This document shows positions 55,045 through 62,175 of a stretch of DNA of 64,000 nt, in pieces; position 1 is the stretch's first letter, and each line of letters opens with the position of its first letter. The notes under the pieces are model-generated. The model had not been told where the DNA came from. It made no database searches and saw only the letters and a program-made list of their open reading frames with translations. Where the stretch lies: NCBI RefSeq assembly GCF_016411825.1, contig NZ_JAEKMH010000001.1, positions 1,337,619 through 1,401,618 of the forward strand, read 5' to 3'. The stretch comes from Devosia sediminis. GTDB taxonomy: Bacteria; Pseudomonadota; Alphaproteobacteria; Rhizobiales; Devosiaceae. A program made the translations under genes and the position numbers.

Positions 55045-55523
55045 GCTGCGATCCCTTCCTTGGCCATTGCAGCCAACATCTGGGCGGCGGTGGCGTTGAA
55101 CCCGATGATGTCACCAACATGGGTGACGTGGTCGAAAAGGCTGGCCAGCCGCCCGCCCTTCATGACGACACGATTCAGGTGGCTGTCGCCCCGCAGAGAA
55201 CGCCGGCATGGGGCCTCCAGGAAGCGGTCCTCGGCGGCCATGGCGAAATGAAAGCAGGGGATCAACCTGTCGGTGGCGCCCTGCCCGCCGATGTACGAGA
55301 GATCCCGATAGTGGTCGGGACGGTCGGGCGCGTAGAACGACGGCAGGACCGCAACGACGATGTATCGGCCGTCTTCGGTTGACAGGACGGTCCCCGGCTT
55401 CACCAGATCGGGTACCGTGAGGGCCGTGGTCGCGGTCGGCGTCGAGCGAATGTTAGGCAGCCAGTCGCGCGCTGCAGGGGCGGCGAACATGTCGAGCTGG
55501 GCGGGATTGGATTTCCGGCTCAT
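55041..55523 (-). CDS. hypothetical protein with clamp-binding-like motif
   Basis: A 160-residue protein starting MSRKSNPAQLDMFAAP. Residues 9-13 QLDMF match the sliding-clamp binding pentapeptide QL[SD]LF (with M for L), a frequent trait of proteins that dock on the DnaN beta-clamp. The rest has alternating strands (GTVLSTEDGRYIVVAVLPSF) and a conserved-looking core PCFHFAM, with no known family. ATGA overlaps at both ends. Confidence 0.6.
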   Translation of the reverse strand: MSRKSNPAQLDMFAAPAARDWLPNIRSTPTATTALTVPDLVKPGTVLSTEDGRYIVVAVLPSFYAPDRPDHYRDLSYIGGQGATDRLIPCFHFAMAAEDRFLEAPCRRSLRGDSHLNRVVMKGGRLASLFDHVTHVGDIIGFNATAAQMLAAMAKEGIAA

Positions 55524-56266
55524 ATCGCAAAGCCCTCCAAGGCATCCACGTCCTCGGCACTCAGCTTCGGCGCCCTGCCGTAGGGCAGCTTGGCCGCAAG
55601 CAAATTTAGCTGCAGTTCGATGACGTAGGGCTCGCCTTCGTCGAGGTCGCCCAGGCTGTCGATGACGAATTGCCTGCAGGTGCCAATGTCGTCGAACCCA
55701 CCAACGGCAAAGCGGGCCAAGTGGCTGGGAAGCTTCGTCTCGGGCGCATGGGTTGCGATGCGATCGAGCAGCCGGACAATCATGGGCCTGTGCTTCTCGA
55801 TGTCCTTCAGCCTGGCACGATCGCGCCGCTTCAGCTCCTTCTGCCAGAGCTTGGCGGCGACGATGGCTTCGGCGTCATCGGTGTGAACGCGCACACGGAG
55901 CGACCGCTCTTTTCGGCTGCCGCCGATGATCTCGAACATGCGTTCGGTCTCGAGCAGCCGCCAGACGTGCCCTCCGGGGATGCGCTGGACGATACGCACT
56001 TCGACGGCCCAGCCAAGGGATTCGCCGACGCGCAGCGCCACGAAGTTGTCGGACCATTCGGGGTGACGTTCGCCCTCGGACGCGATCAGCTCAGAACTGG
56101 TGCGCTCGGGCTTGCCGCCGAATCCATGAAGAATCTCGCGGTTGCGGATGGCGTCCGCGCACGGGCCGAGGTCATAGCGCTGGTGGCCGCGGCGCGAGGC
56201 GATGTCGATGACATTGAGCGGCGTGTAGTCGTAGAGCGGTTTGCCGGCCAAAATGATCTTAGCCAT
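55520..56266 (-). CDS. hypothetical protein, unknown family
   Basis: A 248-residue soluble protein starting MAKIILAGKPLYDYTPLNVI. The region GLGPCADAIRNREILHGFGGKP and a helical, charged middle (KLWQKELKRRDRARLKDIEKHR) are visible; the C-terminus PYGRAPKLSAEDVDALEGFAI is acidic. No catalytic motif recognised. It overlaps the upstream gene by 8 bases and the downstream one by 4. Confidence 0.6.
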   Translation of the reverse strand: MAKIILAGKPLYDYTPLNVIDIASRRGHQRYDLGPCADAIRNREILHGFGGKPERTSSELIASEGERHPEWSDNFVALRVGESLGWAVEVRIVQRIPGGHVWRLLETERMFEIIGGSRKERSLRVRVHTDDAEAIVAAKLWQKELKRRDRARLKDIEKHRPMIVRLLDRIATHAPETKLPSHLARFAVGGFDDIGTCRQFVIDSLGDLDEGEPYVIELQLNLLAAKLPYGRAPKLSAEDVDALEGFAI

Positions 56267-56882
56267 CGATGGGCTCCTTCAGCGCGGAAGCGAAAATGTC
56301 GGGCGGGTTCAGCCAGAGGTCGATGAGCTGCGGCGATCGCGTCGTGACCATCTTCCAGATGATCTCGTCGGCCACTATCAGCGGCAGGCCGTGCTCCAGC
56401 TCGATCCGGTCGGACACCGGCTCCGGCATCACATAGCGCGGCAGCGGCGAAAGGCTGGTGTCATCGAGGCGGTTGCGGAATGCGCGCATGGCCGCTTCGG
56501 TCTCGAAATAGAGGCCCATGCGTCGGCCGTGAGGGACCGCGAACATCGTGACCCTGTCTTCGGTGTCGACGGCGAAGAAGACGTCGTCGGGTGAGACCGG
56601 TTTGTTATAGATCTCATCGATCTGCCGGCGCACCTGATCCATGGCATTGCTCAGCTTGGCGACGAGATCATCGCGCTTGTGCTCAGCAGCGACATACTCA
56701 TTGAACCTAGAGGTCTGGGCGCGGATCATGGTGCCCAGACCGTGGTTCATCGCGGCAGCCTCAGCGGATTTGGCGAAGCCGTGGAAGGTCTCGTTGTCGG
56801 AAAGCAGCTCCGACAACGAGGGGGTTGTGCCGGGCCAAGGCTGACCGAGATGGAGGTTTTGGAAGCGGTGTGTCGGGACCAT
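56259..56882 (-). CDS. hypothetical protein, unknown family
   Basis: A 207-residue protein (MVPTHRFQNLHLGQPWPGTT...). A helical region (about 40-95, AAAMNHGLGTMIRAQTSRFNEYVAAEHKRDDLVAKLSNAMDQVRRQIDEIY) precedes a strand-rich half with VFFAVDTEDRVTMFAVPHGRRMGLYFETEAAMRAF. No motif or fold recognised. Junction with the previous gene is TAATG. Confidence 0.6.
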   Translation of the reverse strand: MVPTHRFQNLHLGQPWPGTTPSLSELLSDNETFHGFAKSAEAAAMNHGLGTMIRAQTSRFNEYVAAEHKRDDLVAKLSNAMDQVRRQIDEIYNKPVSPDDVFFAVDTEDRVTMFAVPHGRRMGLYFETEAAMRAFRNRLDDTSLSPLPRYVMPEPVSDRIELEHGLPLIVADEIIWKMVTTRSPQLIDLWLNPPDIFASALKEPIDG

Positions 56883-57418
56883 TACGCTGCCTCCTCGCCG
56901 TCGAAGTTCTGAGTGAACGGCGTCGCCTGCAGGTCCACCATCGCCTGCAAAAAAAACTGCAGGTCGCTGGTGGGGATGACGATGTGCTTCTCTTCGGGGC
57001 TGCCGACGCCGATGGCGAAGGTAAGCCGGCGAAGCGACGGATCGCAGAAGTCCTGCACGTAGACCTCGAACTCCCGCTGCGCCCCATCGCGTCCTGCAGG
57101 CTGACCGCAGGCGAAAATGGTGGTCCGCTTCGAGAAGTTCTTGTCGGGCATCGGCGTGGCGTCGACAGGCTGGCTTTCGCGGGCCCTGATGTAGGCATCT
57201 GCCAGCGACTTGCCCTTTGCCAACGCGCCATGGATAAAGGCTTCCATGCCGGCTTCGTGGTCGGTGGTCCGGTTCACGAACGTGAAGTCGATCCCGTGTG
57301 TGAAGAAGGGGCCGCGGGTGGGTCGGCAGACGATCGAAACCAAGCAGTGCACCTCAAGCCCATCCGCTAGAACGTTGATCGGGCCGAGGCTGGTGTCGCT
57401 GTGAATGTACTTGTTCAT
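56882..57418 (-). CDS. hypothetical protein, unknown family
   Basis: A 178-residue protein starting MNKYIHSDTSLGPINVLADG. It has a beta-rich first part (LEVHCLVSIVCRPTRGPFFTHGIDFTFVNR) and a helical segment (EAGMEAFIHGALAKGKSLADAYIRARESQPVD). No named family. Overlapped at the start by the tiny membrane ORF (ATGA). Confidence 0.6.
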   Translation of the reverse strand: MNKYIHSDTSLGPINVLADGLEVHCLVSIVCRPTRGPFFTHGIDFTFVNRTTDHEAGMEAFIHGALAKGKSLADAYIRARESQPVDATPMPDKNFSKRTTIFACGQPAGRDGAQREFEVYVQDFCDPSLRRLTFAIGVGSPEEKHIVIPTSDLQFFLQAMVDLQATPFTQNFDGEEAA

Positions 57419-57507
57419 GGTGTCCCTCCAAGGACGACAGCTGTGACGAATGCCGCCGCTGTGACCAGCCCCGCCGCCGCGGCGATACGGGGGGCGATGC
57501 CGGTCAT
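57415..57507 (-). CDS. tiny single-span membrane protein
   Basis: A 30-residue protein: MTGIAPRIAAAAGLVTAAAF then VTAVVLGGTP. It is one uninterrupted hydrophobic Ala/Val helix with a basic start. It overlaps the previous gene's stop and the next gene's start by four bases each (ATGA at 57504-57507 and 57415-57418), so it is probably real despite its size. It could be a membrane anchor, holin-like peptide or toxin. Confidence 0.5.
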   Translation of the reverse strand: MTGIAPRIAAAAGLVTAAAFVTAVVLGGTP

Positions 57508-57599
57508 GACGACCGGCTCCATGCGACGATGGCGCTGGCGATGAGCATGCCGGCGACGGCGAGGGTGGTGATGGCGACGATGGTGTTGGGGCGGGTCAT
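57504..57599 (-). CDS. tiny single-span membrane protein
   Basis: A 31-residue protein starting MTRPNTIVAITTLAVAGMLI and ending ASAIVAWSRSS: one hydrophobic helix with a short charged tail. It overlaps the upstream gene by ATGA (57596-57599) and the next tiny gene by ATGA (57504-57507). The two tiny proteins are of similar size and topology, but are not clear duplicates. Confidence 0.55.
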   Translation of the reverse strand: MTRPNTIVAITTLAVAGMLIASAIVAWSRSS

Positions 57600-58105
57600 G
57601 ACGACACCATCCAATCCGCCGGCAGCGGGTAAAAGTCGGCGAGGCGCTCGGTCTGATTGCGATAGTGCTCGACGATCAGCCGGCCCACAGCGATTGCACG
57701 GTCGCGATCGATGCTCAGCATGGCCGCGCACCAGTGCCCCTTCGACGAGACTTCCGGGCCCCACCCGAGATTGTTCAAGTTCTCGGCGCGGTCACCGTCG
57801 AGCCGGGTCATCGTGCGGACGACGTGCTCGACATGATGCGCCGGCCAATCGACGCCGCCCTCGACCTTGAGCGCGTCCATTTTGATCAGCTTGATCTTGG
57901 TCTTGCGGATCAATGCGGACAGCTGGCGACCTTCATTGACCGTAAGGGGGCGCTCTATGGCGACGAGCCCACGCACCTTCTTCTTGTCAGCTGTGAACGC
58001 GCCCCAGGTATCGAGCATGTCCTGCGCCTCGGTGCGGATCTCCTCGGGGGTGCGGGGCACGAACTGGCGACGCGGACGGTCGCCGAAATCGAGAGCGGTC
58101 TGCAT
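57596..58105 (-). CDS. hypothetical protein, unknown family
   Basis: A 169-residue protein starting MQTALDFGDRPRRQFVPRTP. It has a charged helical core (EEIRTEAQDMLDTWGAFTADKKKVRGLVAIERP) and a central part with SALIRKTKIKLIKMDALKVEGGVDW. No motif recognised. ATG at 58105 is chosen because it overlaps the previous stop by one base (TGATG); a GTG one codon upstream is also in frame. Confidence 0.6.
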   Translation of the reverse strand: MQTALDFGDRPRRQFVPRTPEEIRTEAQDMLDTWGAFTADKKKVRGLVAIERPLTVNEGRQLSALIRKTKIKLIKMDALKVEGGVDWPAHHVEHVVRTMTRLDGDRAENLNNLGWGPEVSSKGHWCAAMLSIDRDRAIAVGRLIVEHYRNQTERLADFYPLPADWMVSS

Positions 58106-58617
58106 CACGCATACTCCTCGCGGAAAAAGGTCTTGGCGCCGTACGCCACGCCCGGCGGCAGCTTAGTCACCCTGCCGGCGGCGATGGCCTCGTCGCGCAG
58201 GCGGTTCATCTCGGCGCGGTCACGGTCGGACAGCGGCTTCTGCTTGCCGAACATGCCCTTCATGGATTCGCGGATCGCCTTGTCTTTCGGTCGCGGCTGG
58301 GGGACCCGCACATGCAGCTGGATGCAGTGCCGCTCGCAGAAGCTGCGGATGGTAGTGTCGCTGCAGCCCAGTTCGCGACTAATGGCCCAAGCGGACACAT
58401 TCATGGCCGCGAGGGCTTCTATCCGGTCGCGCTGGCTCTCAAGACGAGCGCGCACATCATGGTAGGTGCCACCGATCTTGATGCCGGCGCGGGCGAATGC
58501 GCCGGCGATCGTGCCCTTGGTGGTGCCGAGGTCGCGGGCGATCTGGCTCATGGAGCGGTGATCGGGACGCTTCATCTCTGCGCGCAGCTCTTCGATGATG
58601 GATTTCGAGAGTGCCAT
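58105..58617 (-). CDS. protein with two helix-turn-helix units
   Basis: A 170-residue basic protein starting MALSKSIIEELRAEMKRP. The first HTH (about 24-50, SMSQIARDLGTTKGTIAGAFARAGIKIGG) and the second (about 68-95, NVSAWAISRELGCSDTTIRSFCERHCIQL) are clear by pattern. The C-terminal tail is charged (SMKGMFGKQKPLSDRDRAEMNRLRDEAI). Likely binds DNA as a small regulator, or guides a transposition-like process; family unknown. Junctions are TGATG at both ends. Confidence 0.68.
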   Translation of the reverse strand: MALSKSIIEELRAEMKRPDHRSMSQIARDLGTTKGTIAGAFARAGIKIGGTYHDVRARLESQRDRIEALAAMNVSAWAISRELGCSDTTIRSFCERHCIQLHVRVPQPRPKDKAIRESMKGMFGKQKPLSDRDRAEMNRLRDEAIAAGRVTKLPPGVAYGAKTFFREEYA

Positions 58618-58829
58618 CAGCGTACTCCCTTCCAAGCGCGATCAAGGTCAGCCAAGTGGTCATCGAGAAGGAGGTCGCCCAGCCAGCGGAAGATCATGTC
58701 GTCGACTGCCTTGGCTTCGCGGTCCTGCTCGATTTCGCGCAGGGCATTGGTGACGGCGACAGAACGGTCGCCGGCGGCGTGGCGGGCCAGCCAGTACGGC
58801 TCGTCGGCAAGGGTCGCGGGCGCCATCAT
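58617..58829 (-). CDS. small acidic-helical hypothetical protein
   Basis: A 70-residue protein (MMAPATLADEPYWLARHAAG...) with helices ALREIEQDREAKAVDDMIFRWLGDLLLDDHLADL. No family recognised. It lies between the two multi-HTH genes and overlaps both. The start may be the next codon, also ATG. Confidence 0.55.
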   Translation of the reverse strand: MMAPATLADEPYWLARHAAGDRSVAVTNALREIEQDREAKAVDDMIFRWLGDLLLDDHLADLDRAWKGVR

Positions 58830-59392
58830 TTTGCGCCTCCGAGGCCGTGGCCGGGCTTCAGGCCAAAGACGTAATCGGGGAAGCCGAAGCGGCCCTTGCG
58901 GCGCGAGCGCTCAAGGTGACGGCCCTCGCGGATGGCGCGGGCAGTGAGGCCTTCGCGCTGCAGGGCCGTGTGGACAGCCGAAGCGGTCACGCCGGCTTCC
59001 GCAGCGATATCCCGGGGATGCTCGCCGGCCTCGATGCGCCGAACGATCTCGCGGACGACCGGGAGCTTGCGATGAGCACCCCGTTCGCGCGGGAACCGGA
59101 AATGGTCCCGGACTTCGATGCCCGCGCGTTCGCAAGCGCGATAGACAGCGGTGGTGGTGACGCCGTGCGCGGCGGCAATGGTCTTGGGATGCTCGCCGGC
59201 TTCGAGGCGGACGACGATCTCTGCCACGGGCGGCAGCTTGCGCGGGCCACCACGGCGACCACGGCTGAGGCCATGGTGGCGAAGCAGTTCATACACCTGC
59301 CCGCGCCCGAGCCCGGTGATGGCGGCGATGTCCTTGTGGGTGGCGCCGGCTTCGAGGCAGGCCTGCAGAAAGGCCTTGGTGATCTTTTCCAT
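58826..59392 (-). CDS. triple-repeat helix-turn-helix protein
   Basis: A 188-residue basic protein with three tandem HTH units of about 35-45 residues: CLEAGATHKDIAAITGLGRGQVYELLRHHGLS (about 12-43), EIVVRLEAGEHPKTIAAAHGVTTTAVYRACERAGIEV (about 58-94) and EIVRRIEAGEHPRDIAAEAGVTASAVHTALQREGL (about 114-148). The last two are highly alike, so the array grew by internal duplication. Such arrays resemble resolvase-type HTH regions without a catalytic domain. A DNA-reading or repressor function is likely; family not identified. Starts MEKITKAFLQACLEAGA with a TGATG overlap. Confidence 0.72.
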   Translation of the reverse strand: MEKITKAFLQACLEAGATHKDIAAITGLGRGQVYELLRHHGLSRGRRGGPRKLPPVAEIVVRLEAGEHPKTIAAAHGVTTTAVYRACERAGIEVRDHFRFPRERGAHRKLPVVREIVRRIEAGEHPRDIAAEAGVTASAVHTALQREGLTARAIREGRHLERSRRKGRFGFPDYVFGLKPGHGLGGAK

Positions 59393-59736
59393 CAGCGTGC
59401 CCTCGCGGCCAGCTTGGCGATGGCGATGCCTTCGGGCGAGCGGTCATTGATCGCAGGCGCCTTCGCGACCGTCCGCAGCATGTCGTACGCAGAGATCAGC
59501 GCTGCTAATCCCGGGTATTCGATATGGGGGCGTGCTGACGCCTTGAGCAGCAATTCCGCAAGCAACACCGGCGATGTCTGCTTGTACTGCCAGCCCATCT
59601 GCTCGCGGATACCCTCAGCGATCAGCTCAGCAGCGGCGACGACGGCGTCCTTATGGATGGTGATGAGAGGGGCTTCACCCGGTTTCAGGGCGAGTTTGTC
59701 CGTGGCGCTCTGAGGCGCGTTTTTCGCGTTTTTCAT
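59392..59736 (-). CDS. first gene of the island operon, hypothetical
   Basis: A 114-residue protein (MKNAKNAPQSATDKLALKPG...) with a helical core VVAAAELIAEGIREQMGWQYKQTSPVLLAELLLKASA. It is promoter-proximal for the thirteen-gene overlapping operon and its stop overlaps the next ATG by one base. No family recognised. Upstream lies a 285-base divergent control region. Confidence 0.6.
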   Translation of the reverse strand: MKNAKNAPQSATDKLALKPGEAPLITIHKDAVVAAAELIAEGIREQMGWQYKQTSPVLLAELLLKASARPHIEYPGLAALISAYDMLRTVAKAPAINDRSPEGIAIAKLAARAR

Positions 59737-59928
59737 CTGGGTCGTTCCCGGTGTCAGTCTGTGCTGCTCAAAACCCGTTCGGGGATTGACAGCGTGATTC
59801 GAGGCTCACCTGGAATGCGGTTAGCCACAAGATAATTTTCACGGCCAGCGACAAAACATCTGTAGTTAGAAGGGCTACGCTACACTTCGGAAAAATCGAG
59901 GCCCAATTTTAAAGGCCGAGGTCGTAAA

Positions 59929-59945
59929 TTGAGAATTGTACTCAA
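59929..59945. promoter_or_regulatory. palindrome in the divergent promoter region
   Basis: TTGAG-AATTGTA-CTCAA is a 5-7-5 inverted repeat located 193 bases upstream of the operon start and 77 upstream of the divergent gene. It has the size of a repressor dimer operator, as expected for an island with HTH proteins. The intergenic stretch 59737-60021 is otherwise AT-rich with no gene. Confidence 0.5.
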
Positions 59946-60021
59946 CAATATCACATTTTCGTGAGGCATGGTCTCTTGCTGGCCAGATGGGCATGTTTCG
60001 GCATCTGAAGGAGACCCAACG

Positions 60022-60504
60022 ATGCTGAAACAGATACTGAGATCGATTCGCGCCATGCTTGCCGCCCTGCCCCGATTCGTGACCGAGCGAGTGTGGGATG
60101 GCCTGAGATGGGTGAGCAGGCTGGTGGCCGTGCCGGCACCGGCGCTGGAGCCTGATCCTGTCGACGAAGACAGGCAGGCGCTGGCTGCGGAAGAAGCTGC
60201 TCACATCGATGCGCTGCGGACAGTCGCAGCCCATCTTGCTGCCGATGGCATGCCGCCGGAAGCGGCCCTGGATGCATTGCGTGAATTCGATATCGCTTGG
60301 CTCACGGCGATGGATCGACCGATGCTTTGCCGGATTGCAACGGCGAGCGATGCCGCCCTGCAGTCACATATTCGTCGAACGGAGAACATGCGTGGCGTGC
60401 TTGCGCATGACAAAGTCGCCGTGACCGAATATCGGGCAGCCCGGCGCCGGCGAGAAGAGCTCGAGGACGAGGAAGCCGGGCTGACACCGGCTCTGGTGAT
60501 GTAG
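60022..60504 (+). CDS. hypothetical helical protein
   Basis: This 160-residue protein starts MLKQILRSIRAMLAALPRFV; GAAGGAG eight bases upstream marks the start. It is highly helical with an acidic, charged body (EEAAHIDALRTVAAHLAADGM, ARRRREELEDEEAGL). It is divergent from the operon and closed by a terminator. No known family. Confidence 0.65.
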   Translation: MLKQILRSIRAMLAALPRFVTERVWDGLRWVSRLVAVPAPALEPDPVDEDRQALAAEEAAHIDALRTVAAHLAADGMPPEAALDALREFDIAWLTAMDRPMLCRIATASDAALQSHIRRTENMRGVLAHDKVAVTEYRAARRRREELEDEEAGLTPALVM

Positions 60505-60506
60505 AG

Positions 60507-60530
60507 AGGGGGCCTCGCGGCCCCCTAATC
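60507..60530 (+). terminator. hairpin terminator
   Basis: AGGGGGCC (60507-60514), loop TCGC, GGCCCCCT (60519-60526), immediately after the stop of the preceding gene; AATCATTT follows, a weak U-tract. Confidence 0.65.
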
Positions 60531-60547
60531 ATTTCTGGCGATGGTGA

Positions 60548-60766
60548 TCAATGCCGGGTCAGATAGTCCAGAATCGCTGCACGGTGGCGAGCGGTCCGCT
60601 CGGCTACCAGTTGCCTGTTCTGCCGGCGAGCGGCGCCAAGCTGGCGATATGCGCGACCGGTCTCTGCGGCCTGCCGATCGATCACGGCCTGTGCCTCGGC
60701 GACGGTGCGGCGCAGATTGGCGGCAGATGCTTGAATGACGGCGACCGTTTCCCAGCTATCGATCAT
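60548..60766 (-). CDS. small coiled-coil-like hypothetical protein
   Basis: A 72-residue protein starting MIDSWETVAVIQASAANLRR. AAGGAG eight bases before the ATG is excellent. The body is a single Arg/Gln/Ala helix (VIDRQAAETGRAYRQLGAARRQNRQLVAERTARH), so it could be a short coiled coil. No family. Confidence 0.65.
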   Translation of the reverse strand: MIDSWETVAVIQASAANLRRTVAEAQAVIDRQAAETGRAYRQLGAARRQNRQLVAERTARHRAAILDYLTRH

Positions 60767-60838
60767 GATGTGAGCTCCTTGGTTATGCCGGTGATAACAC
60801 CGATTCACCAGGATAGTCCGGAGGGGATGGCCAGCATT

Positions 60839-60964
60839 TTACGCATCGGCCTCACGCGCCTTGGCGGGATCACTCGGGATGCGCTTCCGCTCATCGTATT
60901 CAGCCTTGGCGCTCATCGCCTCATTCAACTCGCGCAGGCTTGGCACCGCGCGCAGTTTGCTCAT
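60839..60964 (-). CDS. small charged hypothetical protein
   Basis: A 41-residue frame, MSKLRAVPSLRELNEAMSAK then AEYDERKRIPSDPAKAREADA, with GAG six bases before the ATG. An upstream TTG could extend it to 72 residues. It is highly charged, with one helix. The call is weak: no family and no coupling. Confidence 0.4.
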   Translation of the reverse strand: MSKLRAVPSLRELNEAMSAKAEYDERKRIPSDPAKAREADA

Positions 60965-61297
60965 GCTGATCTCGACATAGCTCCATGCCCGCCCCCTGCC
61001 CCTCTCGGGCACGGCTGGCCTCGCGTCGACGACCTGGCCGTCGATCGGGTCTCGCAAGTCACGGACAGCCGGGGTGATCAGCTGCTCATAGATTCGGCTT
61101 GACGATGTCCGCGGTAACTCGCCGGCCTACATCGCGGACCCACCGATCATAACGCGCGCCGCAATTCACTGCCCTTCTTGAGCGTAGCTATTGTGGCCCT
61201 ATACCACCAGCCGCCGCCCCGGGACATGTCCATGGAAATGGCGTTGTGCCTTGCTAAAGCGGCGACCATTTTCGGTACATCAAGTCGGAGGCTGATC
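60965..61297. other. intergenic region
   Basis: About 330 bases with no recognisable gene, RNA or repeat. It would contain promoters for the genes on either side. GGAGG at the far end precedes the ATG at 61298. Confidence 0.4.
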
Positions 61298-61666
61298 ATG
61301 CCCAGAACCATCGCCGAAATTCGTCGCCATGACAGGGAGCGCAAGCGCGCCCAGCGAGCCGCAGCGGCGGCTGCTGGCGTTCCTAGCTCGGCGCAGGTGA
61401 GCATCGCCATCGTAGAGGCCCTGTCTTTCGCTGCAGCTTCTGGTGTCAACATTGAAACGGCGCGCGTCGGTGGCGAGCCGGCGATCACGATGGCGTCGAT
61501 CCTGAGCGCAGCACATGTTGTACTGGTCAGTCGGCTAGGGTTCGATGCCGCTGCGTCGACCGCGGCCCTGTTAAAAGCATTAGCGCCGAGACCCGAACAT
61601 CGCTGGCCGAGCTTTGTGCCGACGCATGCTTTGATGCCGACAGCCCCAGCCGGTACCGAGGCTTAA
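61298..61666 (+). CDS. hypothetical basic helical protein
   Basis: A 122-residue protein with a very basic first part (MPRTIAEIRRHDRERKRAQR followed by Ala-rich AAAAAAGVPSS) and a hydrophobic helical centre (ILSAAHVVLVSRLGFDAAAST). GGAGG six bases before the ATG fixes the start. No family recognised. It is the last gene before the IS91-type element. Confidence 0.55.
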   Translation: MPRTIAEIRRHDRERKRAQRAAAAAAGVPSSAQVSIAIVEALSFAAASGVNIETARVGGEPAITMASILSAAHVVLVSRLGFDAAASTAALLKALAPRPEHRWPSFVPTHALMPTAPAGTEA

Positions 61667-62175
61667 TTGTCTGGGCATGAACCGGTCGAGATCGACCATG
61701 CGCCATCAATGGCGACTCGTCAGGCTAGAAGGCGATCCTCGGACGCGTCCACCTTGTACATGGAGACAACCCCGTTACTTCCTCAGGACGCGTCCAGTCC
61801 CGAAAGCACTTGCGTCAAAGGTGGCTTCTATGACCGTCACAAAGGCGCGTGCCATGAATGTCTAGACTGAGAGCCGCAAGTGATCAATTGCAGGAATTCT
61901 GTATCTCTACAACAGCCAAACTGGCAGTCGCTCAGCCCGCCCCTGCCCTGGACCACTACGCGATAACCTTCACTTATCGAGTAGTGCAATTCGATTGGGA
62001 TGGCGCGATGCAACTAAAGTGAAGCTAGGAACACCAAGCTTCACTTCGCCTCTTCGGAGGGCATCGCTGGAGGCAGAATCGCGCCCCATGCACGAACCCG
62101 CTCCGCGGGAGGGCGTGCGCGGCTGGTTCAGCGTGATCGTTTAGGTCTTTGAGCGGCTGAGGTTACAGTCGGACC
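61667..62175. other. non-coding stretch, left flank of the IS91-type element
   Basis: About 510 bases without a convincing gene. The left end (terminal or origin sequence) of the IS91-type element should lie in its right half, but I cannot point to a terminus. TCCGCGGGAGGG-like and GGTTCAGC-type short GC hairpins exist near 62098-62130. Confidence 0.4.

Noticed and set aside
61677..61865. Short plus-strand frames before the IS91-type element
   Set aside because: No ribosome-binding site, no motif and no coupling to neighbours.
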